Source: Amblyomma americanum (taxonomy: Eukaryota; Arthropoda; Arachnida; Ixodida; Ixodidae). From it: a stretch of 64,000 bases of DNA. The stretch spans positions 27,842,499 to 27,906,498 of the forward strand of contig NC_135505.1 in NCBI RefSeq assembly GCF_052857255.1, read 5' to 3'. The translations under genes were made by a program, and so were the position numbers. The notes below the pieces were generated by a model that searched no databases, was not told where the DNA came from, and saw nothing but the letters and a program-made list of their open reading frames with translations. Below are positions 57,214 to 64,000 of this stretch, piece after piece; the first letter of the stretch is position 1, and each line of letters starts with the position of its first letter.

Positions 57214-57795
57214 TGTTACGTTTCGCCTACGACGCGCGGTATAGCCAGCGCGGATGCAACGGACGCCGGGGCTTCGTTCAAAGTGGCGGTCATTTTGGGC
57301 CCGTTCAGAGCTGCCGTAACGCCTCCCGCCAAGCGCGTCCAGGCAGGTTTCAATGCCACGTGTCGTCGTGTGTGCGTGTGTGTGTGTGTGTGTGTGCATG
57401 TTTGTGCCCACGCTTGTCAAAGCGCGGCAGCCGGGGAGAGGAGCTCCCCAACTGGGAGGCGAGGAGGTCTGACCGGCGCCGGCCCGGCGGACGCGTCACT
57501 TCACGTCTCAACATGTCCGTGCGTCGCCGTCTCGTGCGACTCATCCCAAGCCGTTCCTTCTCGCCCTCGACTCCGAGGGTATAAAAGCCGCTGCCCCGGA
57601 CGCCAAAGAGGGACTTCGATTTCTTCCTTCGAGTAACGTGGTCGCCCTGACCGGCTGCTCTTTTGCGATGCCAGAATAAACAAGTTGTTCTGTTGCCAGT
57701 CGACTCATCCTTTGCCGGGACCTTCGGATGTTTCCAGCTGTGCCCCAGGCCGCCAGGCCAACGCTACCCTTGGGGCTTGCAACCCATTTGCAACA
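57214..57795 (+). repeat. 5' LTR of copy 2
   Basis: TGTTACG...TTTGCAACA, with TATAAAA at 57580-57586 and AATAAA at 57675-57680. A GT repeat (about 57370-57400) makes it longer than the copy 1 LTR. The candidate primer-binding site TGGTTGCCAGC starts at 57798. Confidence 0.95.
57580..57586 (+). promoter_or_regulatory. TATA box in the 5' LTR of copy 2
   Basis: GGGTATAAAAGCCGC, about 90 bp upstream of the LTR AATAAA. Position and context match copy 1. Confidence 0.7.
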
Positions 57796-58109
57796 ACTGG
57801 TTGCCAGCGGTGAGATCCCGACAACGGAGGCCAGCAGCGAAGATATGCGGTCAACTGTATGCTGAGCAGCACAACGACCATCCGGGAGCAGTGCAACGAG
57901 CCCTGTGTGATGACTGGTTACCTGCAGCGGAACGACTGCGCTGAATTCTTGGCTGCGAGGTTTGGTGAGTGCGGGACTTTCTTCTTCTGAGTTTTGCCAG
58001 GTTTTGTTAGTGTCAGAAACAGAGCTGGTAATTGTGGTTGTCGTTGCTGCCGGGTTAGTTTGCGGCAAGACAATAGTAGGCAGTAGAGAAAGCAGCATTC
58101 GGAGCAGCC

Positions 58110-59495
58110 ATGGATTTGAAGTCGTTGCGCAAACCGAAATTGCTGGAGCTTGCAAGAGAGTTGGGTCTGAATGTCTCAAACAAACTCAGAAAACCAGAAC
58201 TGCTAAGGGCTATTCTTGAGTTGGAGGCTGAGGATGACGAGCTGTCGGAATGCCTTGAGACCATTGAGGAGAGGGAGCAAAAAGAGAAAGACGAGCGCGA
58301 ACGTAAAGAACAAAAAGAGAAAGAGAAAGAAGAGCGCGACCGTCAACACGCTTGGGAAATGAAGCGTCTCGAGGTAGAGATGGAACACGCTCGTAATGGA
58401 AGTCAGGCACACGGTGCAGGAGAACGGGTATCGTTCAAAATGACTGACCTGATGCGGCCGTTTAAGCTTGGAGAGGACATTGGTTTGTTCCTGGTTAACT
58501 TTGAGCGAACGTGCGAGAAGCAGGGGTTCTCTCGGGAAACGTGGCCACAGCGCTTGCTCACTTTGTTACCCGGCGAGGCGGCCGACGTAAACGCTCGCTT
58601 GAAGAGATAGGAGGCAGAGGATTTCGACCAAGTGAAATCGAGTCTGCTAAAAAAGTACAGGCTGTCAGCGGAGGCGTTCCGTCGGAAGTTTCGAGAAAAT
58701 GAAAAAGGCAGAAGTGAGTCATATACAGAGTTTGCCTACAGGCTTATGTCAAACATGCAGGAGTGGCTCAAAGAAGAGAAAGCGTTTGGTGACCACGAGA
58801 AAATTCTGCAGTGTTTCGGGCTGGAACAGTTTTATAGTCGGTTACCTGAGAACGTGCGGTACTGGGTCTTGGATAGGCCAGACGTTAGTACAGTGGCTAA
58901 AGCCGCCGAGCTAGCCGAGGAGTTTGTGACGCGTCGGGCTCGCGGAGCTAAGGACGGTCAAAAGGGTGAATTTGGCTCCAAGTCTGAGAGGCCGAAGTTC
59001 ACACCCATGAGAGCAAGGGGGGACACACGTAGTGCGGATGCAAGTGAAAGCAGTCCGACCGAACGTAAGGAGACGGCGGCAGCCGAAGCCGAACGCAGAA
59101 AGCGGTTCGAGACGAGGCAAGCGCGCGTGTGTTATACGTGCCAGAAGCCGGGTCACTTTTCGGCGCAGTGTCCAGAAACAAAAAGAGAAGTCGTGTGTTT
59201 GTCATTATGTAGCACTGACGAGAACATGAAGTTTCTCGAGCCTTACATGCGAGACTTCCTCGTGAACGGGAAAGAGTGCCGAGTGCTTCGTGATTCCGCA
59301 GCTACAATGGATGTAGTTCACCCCTCTTACGTAGAACCCGATATGTTCACGGGCGAGTGCGCATGGATCAAGCAAGCCGTGGAAGCTCACAGCGTGTGTC
59401 TGCCCGTAGCAAAAGTGCTTATTGAAGGACCTTTCGGAGCACTTGAGACGGAGGCCGTAGTGTCATCTATGCTGCCCCCCCCCCCCCCCCCCCAG
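58110..59495 (+). pseudogene. gag: Gag-protease of copy 2 with one nonsense codon
   Basis: ATG at 58110, nearly identical to copy 1 in the SAP-like head and capsid. The Glu/Lys repeat array is much shorter (about two units instead of about five). TAG at 58608-58610 replaces GAG at RLKREEAED. The same frame continues through CYTCQKPGHFSAQC and RDSAATMDVV to a C19 tract at 59475-59493. Because C19 equals C10 modulo 3, this copy stays in the pol frame (QYPYLFSNRSDHLL). A 23 bp deletion about 55 bp after the tract (near 59550) then shifts frame. Confidence 0.85.
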
Positions 59496-59607
59496 TACCC
59501 GTACCTATTTTCGAACAGGTCCGATCACCTCCTGCGCGAGAAGGGGCTTTTGCTTAACCAGATCGAGAGTTCGGGAGCTCGCTGCAAAGGCGGTAGTTGC
59601 GGGGCCG

Positions 59608-61215
59608 ATGTTGTCAAACAAAGAAAAAGGGTCGGAGGCGCAGCAAGCTGATATTCCGAGCACGTCAGAACTGGATAAAATTGAGCCTGTAGCGTTGAAG
59701 GCACCAGGTACTGGAGAGGAAATGCCCGACACGGGAAAGTTAGAAGAGCTTCCGGTCGAGCTTCCGAAACTAGGCTCAGTGACGAACAGGGAAGACACTG
59801 ATCAGGTCATTAGTGACTTAATCATTAAAGCACCGCTGTCGCCTGAGCAGAAAACCGAACTACACCAACTCTTTCAAGAGTTTCAAGGTCAGTTCTCTGA
59901 GAGGCCTGGTAGGACTTCTGTCCTTACTCATGATATAGACCTCACCTCCCCAGAGCCAGTACGATCCAAGGCGTACCGGGTGTCACCCCGCCAGCGCGAT
60001 ATTATGGAGGCTGAGGTAAAGAAAATGCTACAGCTCGGTGTTATTGAGGCGGGTGAGAGTGATTATACCTCCCCTTTGATTTTAGTTGAGGTACCGGGCA
60101 AGGAACCTCGTCCTTGCGTCGACTACCGCAGGCTTAATTCCATCACTAAGGATCAAATTTATCCGATCCCTAACATCGAGGAGCGCCTTGAGAAAGTTAG
60201 TAGCGCTCAGTTTATTTCCACCCTAGATCTTGTCAGGGGTTATTGGCAGGTTCCACTTACAGAAGAGGCTAGTAGGTATGCGGCGTTCATTTCACCAATG
60301 GGAACATTCCGTCCTAAAGTTTTGAGTTTTGGTTTGAAGAACGCGCCATTCTTCTTTTCAAGCCTCATGGACAAAGTGTTGCGGGGACAGGAAGAATTCG
60401 CTTTACCGTATTTAGACGACGTAGCGATATTCTCCGCATCCTGGTCTGAGCATATGGCACACTTGCGGGCAGTGCTAACCCGCCTGCGCGAAGCGGGCTT
60501 GACAGTCAAGGCTCCCAAGTGCCAATTAGCACAGGCCGAGGTTGTCTACCTCGGTCACGTGATTGGACAGGGTCGTCGCCGCCCCTCTGAAATAAAGGTG
60601 GCCGCTGTGCGAGACTTCCCGCAACCGCGCACGAAGACCGATATTCGGTCGTTCTTAGGTGTCGCCGGCTACTATCAGAGGTACATCCCCAGGTACTCCG
60701 ATATCGCGGCTCCCCTGACGGATGCTCTAAGAAAAAGAGAGCCCCAAACATTCGTCTGGAGCGAGACAAAGGAAAGAGCTTTTAGCGCCCTAAAGAGCGC
60801 CCTAACAAGCCAGCCTGTGCTACGATCGCCAGACTACACAAAAGGGTTCGTTGTTCAGTGCGATGCTAGTGAGCGAGGCATGGGCGTTGTACTGTGCCAA
60901 CGGGAAAATGGAGAAGTGGAACACCCCGTCCTTTATGCTAGTCGTAAGCTGACCTGTCGTGAGCAGGCGTACAGCGCCACCGAGAAAGAGTGTGCGTGTC
61001 TCGTGTGGGCCGTTCAGAAATTGTCATGCTACCTAGCCGGCTCGAGGTTTATCATTGAGACGTATCACTGCCCTCTCCAATGGCTGCAGACCCTCTCTCC
61101 CAAAAATGGCCGCCTCCTGCGCTGGAGCCTCGCTTTGCAACAATATTCCTTTAAGGTGCGTTACAAAAAGGGGAGTCTCAACGGTAACGCCGATGGCTTA
61201 AGTCGAAGCCCCTAA
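59608..61215 (+). CDS. RT and RNase H of copy 2, uninterrupted
   Basis: 535 codons from 59608 (first codon not ATG-defined) to the stop at 61213-61215. The N terminus is the protease-to-pol linker, then the deletion junction (GKLEELPVELP), then the full RT (PCVDYRRLNSIT, STLDLVRGYWQVPL, LPYLDDVAIFS) and RNase H (VVQCDASERGMGVVL, ATEKECACLVWAV). In IIETYHCPLQWL the Asp of copy 1 has become Tyr, which likely harms RNase H. Without integrase and in-frame protease the element cannot move alone, although its RT frame is open. Confidence 0.9.
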   Translation: MLSNKEKGSEAQQADIPSTSELDKIEPVALKAPGTGEEMPDTGKLEELPVELPKLGSVTNREDTDQVISDLIIKAPLSPEQKTELHQLFQEFQGQFSERPGRTSVLTHDIDLTSPEPVRSKAYRVSPRQRDIMEAEVKKMLQLGVIEAGESDYTSPLILVEVPGKEPRPCVDYRRLNSITKDQIYPIPNIEERLEKVSSAQFISTLDLVRGYWQVPLTEEASRYAAFISPMGTFRPKVLSFGLKNAPFFFSSLMDKVLRGQEEFALPYLDDVAIFSASWSEHMAHLRAVLTRLREAGLTVKAPKCQLAQAEVVYLGHVIGQGRRRPSEIKVAAVRDFPQPRTKTDIRSFLGVAGYYQRYIPRYSDIAAPLTDALRKREPQTFVWSETKERAFSALKSALTSQPVLRSPDYTKGFVVQCDASERGMGVVLCQRENGEVEHPVLYASRKLTCREQAYSATEKECACLVWAVQKLSCYLAGSRFIIETYHCPLQWLQTLSPKNGRLLRWSLALQQYSFKVRYKKGSLNGNADGLSRSP

Positions 61216-61389
61216 CGTAGGAATCCGCCTCAAAGTCGTTTGTTACTGATGTTTTCTTCGTGAGGTAGGATTTTTAACATATTGCTTTTGTTTAGTGTTT
61301 CAAAGTGATTATGTGCTTTCTAGTGCAATTTTCTAATTTGTGGACGCGTTCTGAGTGCTGCTTGACTACTGTAAGGAACTAGGCAGTAG

Positions 61390-61396
61390 TATAAAA
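61390..61396 (+). promoter_or_regulatory. Second TATA box downstream of pol, copy 2
   Basis: GGCAGTAGTATAAAAGGGG, conserved with copy 1 (17154-17160, minus). It lies 175 bp after the pol stop and 110 bp before the ORF-D ATG at 61500. Confidence 0.45.
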
Positions 61397-61499
61397 GGGG
61401 AAAGAGCCTGGCAGAGCTTAGTGAGGGTTGTCTCGTGCTTGCTGACTGAGCAGTTGCGTTTCGGCGTAGTTCTAACGCTTGCTGGGAACGAGCACAAAT

Positions 61500-61880
61500 A
61501 TGGCAACTCTCCCGAAGTCACTTTGCAGTGCCCTGTGTGAACCTGAACCTGAGAACGAGGCCTTCTCTGTGCGCTGCGCTCATGCAACGCCGAGGGACGA
61601 CCGATTTCGATTACGAGCATCATCGAGCGACATCCCTCTGGACAGCGGATGCAGTCCCCTGACCATCGGGATCTCCTTCTCCCGGCGGGGCGGTCTGTTA
61701 CGTTTCGCCTACGACGCGCGGTATAGCCAGCGCGGATGCAACGGACGCCGGGGCTTCGTTCAAAGTGGCGGACATTTTGGGCCCGTTCAGTGCTGCCGTA
61801 ACGCCTCCCGCCAAGCGCGTCCAGGCAGGTTTCAATGCCACGTGTCGTCGTGTGTGCGTGTGTGTGTGTGTGCATATTAG
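61500..61880 (+). CDS. ORF-D of copy 2, unknown
   Basis: ATG at 61500 (MATLPKSLCSALCEPEPENE), running into the 3' LTR to a stop at about 61880. It matches copy 1 over the first ~80 codons apart from a few substitutions. No domain recognised, and no signal or membrane segment evident. It may be coding, or conserved only because the copies are young. Confidence 0.35.
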   Translation: MATLPKSLCSALCEPEPENEAFSVRCAHATPRDDRFRLRASSSDIPLDSGCSPLTIGISFSRRGGLLRFAYDARYSQRGCNGRRGFVQSGGHFGPVQCCRNASRQARPGRFQCHVSSCVRVCVCAY

Positions 61881-62271
61881 TGCCCATGCTTGTCAAAGCG
61901 CGGCAGCCGGGGAGAGGAGCTCCCCAACTGGGAGGCGAGGAGGTCTGACCGGCGCCGGCCCGGTGGACGCGTCACTTCACGTCTCAACATGTCCGTGCGT
62001 CGCCGTCTCGTGCGACTCATCCCAAGCCGTTCCTTCTTGCCCTCGACTCCGAGGGTATAAAAGCCGCTGCCCCGGACGCCAAAGAGGGACTTCGATTTCT
62101 TCCTTCGAGTAACGTGGTCGCCCGGACCGGCTGCTCTTTTGCGATGCCAGAATAAACAAGTTGTTCTGTTGCCAGTCGACTCATCCTTTGCCGGGACCTT
62201 CGGATGTTTCCAGCTGTGCCCCAGGCCGCCAGGCCAACGCTACCCTTGGGGCTTGCAACCCATTTGCAACA
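61696..62271 (+). repeat. 3' LTR of copy 2
   Basis: Same ends as the 5' LTR. TATAAAA at 62056-62062 and AATAAA at 62151-62156. It differs by a six-base GT-repeat indel and about eight substitutions, so this insertion appears older than copy 1. Confidence 0.95.
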
Positions 62272-62732
62272 GCGGCAAGCATTCTTAGGGCCTGCCTCCG
62301 CCTGCATGGCGTGCAGATTTCTACAGGAAAATGGTTCCTTGTTGCCTTTTCATGTAAGAGCGTTTCTCATTACTCTGTATGTATAAAAGTCTCAACAATA
62401 TTCTACGAAAGAAGTCATCACTTCCTTGGAGTAATCATTCATCGTAACCTAACATGGAGCCCACATGTCGCGTCATGAAAAGTCGACTGCCATCGATCGT
62501 TCACGTTGTCTCCTTTCTCGAAGGGAAGTCGTGGGAGCATCAGTGCAGTCGATGCGCCAGCTGTACACCGCATTATTAATGAGGTTCATTCGATACAGTC
62601 TCCCTGCACTTGGCAACTTTAGGGAAACGAACATGCGGTGGTTACAAAGCGTTCAAGCTCAAGATGCCAAAATCCGCGTCTATAGTTGCAGCAGTACTCA
62701 TCGTCCATTAGAATCCAGTGACTACCAGGGAC
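62272..62732 (+). pseudogene. LINE-X RT thumb region after the LTR element
   Basis: It resumes as ASILRACLRLHGVQISTGKW, then HHFLGVIIHRNLTWSPHV. After a stop/frameshift near 62478 it reads MRQLYTALLMRFIRYSLPAL and NMRWLQSVQAQ. It is collinear with the part left of 57214, so the LTR element split this RT. It ends at the G/C-ended insertion. Confidence 0.75.
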
Positions 62733-63424
62733 CCCGGAACAGGAAGTGGCGGGGGGGCGGGGGGCAAGGGGGGCGGTCGCCCCCCCCCCCCCCCGAGTAA
62801 CCTAAACCAGTCATGTCCCAATAGAGGTCGACTGTCTGACCTGTGTACATGATCATGATTAGCAGATTTGAAAAAAAAACTATGCACAATCTTTTTTAAT
62901 GCAATTTATCACTCCTCGTGCATAAACCTTCCCATCTATAAAGCTTCCCATTTCAATTTGTTTTATATTGCCGTAAACCTTTCCACAGTTCGTTCGTTCG
63001 CACTCAAAACCGCCGGCACGCGGCTTTATCATTTTGTTTTGTAATGCGAGATGCGCCCAGACTTATCTCCATTGATCGCGGCCACGTGCAAATGCTTCCA
63101 CATTTTTTCAGATTATAGGTGCTTTTGGTTCTTTACCTAGAAGGTTGCTAGCCAGCTTTAAATATAGCGCGGCCAAGAACTGCAGGCGTTAATTTCGATG
63201 ACCGCCGCTGCCGAGTCATTCATTTCTTAGTGGGCACGAGTCAGCCCCTTAAACAATTTATTTTGTTTTCTTGACCGCTGGAGTACCGTCACCACAACGT
63301 GACGGTTTGCATCAACCTTTGAACATATAAAACTAAAAAAATAATAAAAATAGAAATAATTATGTAAATGAGCATTAAATAAATAAATATCAAGCTCGAA
63401 GCCTCCGCCCCCCCCCCCCAGTCA
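62733..63424. mobile_element. Non-autonomous element with G/C-run ends
   Basis: About 690 bp that interrupts LINE-X. The left end is rich in G then C runs (GGGGGGGCGGGGGGC then C15 at 62780-62794), and the right end has C12 (63408-63419) followed by AGTC. The interior is AT-rich with no ORF and shows no homology I recognise. Terminal inverted repeats are only suggestive (GGCGGGG against CCCCGCC-like ends). Boundaries are fuzzy by about 20 bp. Confidence 0.5.
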
Positions 63425-63830
63425 AAAAGTAATGGAGTCTCGACGCCTGGACAGCGCATACTCGTCACCTCTCTCGAATTCCCGCACACCATCTTGCCAG
63501 TGTACCTGCCAACCGGCCGCGTACATCCTTTGAGAAAAGTATTGATGCCCATCGCGACTTCCTCCCATTCCAATCTACGCCAACCTCTAGACCGTCCTCT
63601 TTATTATGGAGCCCTCACCAACCTCGCGTGTTTTTTTCCATACCAGGCATAAAAAGAAGGTTGAGTTATCGCCGACAGCACTGAAACAGTCCACTCTTGA
63701 ATATTTGCAAGAGAAACACGGACAGCGACTGCACGTATACAGCGATGGCTCAGTGACCCCGTCCATTTCTTTGGGCTCCGTGGTCATCCCCGTAAGAACA
63801 ATAGTTAAGAAAAGGAAAAAACATTTCTGA
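63425..63830 (+). pseudogene. LINE-X RNase H start
   Basis: At 63606-63800 it reads SPTALKQSTLEYLQEKHGQR, then LHVYSDGSVTPSIS (the first RNase H Asp in YSDGS) and LGSVVIPVRT. The frame is lost after about 63800 and AT-rich sequence follows. The rest of RNase H is not present in the window. Confidence 0.65.
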
Positions 63831-64000
63831 AAAAAACTAAAGTCTGGTTACGTGCAGGAATGCGAAAGCATGGGACTTTCTAGAACGTGGCTTTTTTTCA
63901 CGACGGCAGCCCGCGTTGCATTTCTTTTGTTTTTGTTTTTGTTATTTTTATCTCTCATTTTATTTTTATTTATTTTATTCTATTGTTATTTTATTATTTT
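63831..64000. other. AT-rich end of window
   Basis: T-rich and ATTTT-rich sequence. No gene recognised; the rest of LINE-X, if any, is not visible. Confidence 0.5.

Larger units (their letters stand above)
57214..62271 (+). mobile_element. Ty3/gypsy Gmr1-like LTR element (copy 2), integrase deleted
   Basis: 5,058 bp on the plus strand, with LTRs 57214-57795 (582 bp) and 61696-62271 (576 bp), and GCGG on both flanks (57210-57213 and 62272-62275). Gag, RT and RNase H are present, and no integrase is found. Copy 1 has 1,312 bp more between the shared 8 bp GAAGAGCT at its integrase edges (20112-20119 and 18800-18807), and copy 2 has exactly one such motif at the junction. It is inserted in the RT of LINE-X. 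Confidence 0.9.
50570..63830 (+). mobile_element. LINE-X: RNase H-encoding LINE split by three insertions
   Basis: One plus-strand LINE can be followed through 50570-51536, 54745-57213, 62272-62732 and 63425-63830, interrupted by a CR1 element, the second LTR element and a G/C-ended insertion. The segments are collinear: ORF1 N-terminal half and zinc knuckles; ORF1 C terminus, endonuclease and RT; RT thumb; RNase H start. Without insertions the surviving length is about 4.3 kb. The end beyond the RNase H start is lost or outside the window. CCHC ORF1 and RNase H suggest the I/R1 group. Heavily frameshifted. Confidence 0.8.

Noticed and set aside
57142..57636. Long open frames running across the LTR boundary into LINE-X
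   Set aside because: Chance openness across the junction; the frames join RT sequence to LTR sequence and have no domain continuity.
1..64000. CRISPR array, bacterial operon, or prokaryotic insertion
   Set aside because: No spaced direct repeats or gene clusters. LINEs, SINEs, LTR and Penelope-like elements show a eukaryotic source.

Overview
This looks like eukaryotic nuclear DNA from an arthropod. A hard tick or related chelicerate is my best guess, from recollection of repeat families (RTE elements with ATC/GAT tails, two tRNA-related SINEs, Penelope-like elements); no single-copy gene proves it. I recognise no host protein-coding gene, rRNA, tRNA gene or CRISPR. Nearly every real coding region belongs to a transposable element, most are broken by stops or frameshifts, and many are nested. 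The rest is unassigned intergenic DNA.

Layout. 1-2.8 kb: unassigned DNA and a CR1-like 3' end. 2.8-7.1 kb: minus-strand RTE element, split by a later CR1-like LINE (4.4-5.8 kb). 7.1-9.4 kb: 5'-truncated I-like LINE (RT, RNase H) carrying a small fold-back insertion. 9.4-16.3 kb: mostly unassigned, with a SINE, a degenerate ~220 bp repeat, three tandem RTE 3' ends and an RTE scrap. 16.3-22.8 kb: Ty3/gypsy-type LTR element (minus), abutting a near full-length I-like LINE (22.8-28.0 kb). 30.3-34.5 kb: Penelope-like GIY-YIG endonuclease split by a CR1-like LINE with a 20 bp target duplication. 34.5-35.8 kb: long fold-back repeats. 36.7-40.7 kb: nearly complete CR1/L2-like LINE whose ORF1 begins with a 2A-like peptide. 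41.0-42.5 kb: second Penelope-like element. 43.5-47.5 kb: LINE 3' ends and SINEs, one SINE split by a LINE. 49.5-50.2 kb: RTE fragment. 50.5-63.8 kb: an RNase H-encoding LINE (called LINE-X here) broken by three insertions: a CR1 (51.5-54.7 kb), a second copy of the LTR element (57.2-62.3 kb) and a G/C-ended non-autonomous element (62.7-63.4 kb).

Most notable. (1) Both LTR copies belong to a Ty3/gypsy family in which integrase lies between protease and reverse transcriptase (Gag-PR-IN-RT-RH), the unusual order of Gmr1-like elements. The second copy has lost exactly the integrase interval by a deletion at an 8 bp microhomology. (2) The LINE at 36.7-40.7 kb encodes a complete 2A-like motif (DVEPNPGP) after a hydrophobic N terminus. 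The LTR copies also share a downstream reading frame behind a second TATA box and a length-variable poly-C tract that sets the frame between Gag and Pol.

Element boundaries read from translation homology are approximate (tens of bases). LTR, target-duplication and tail coordinates are read directly. Family names come from motifs and memory; no search was run.
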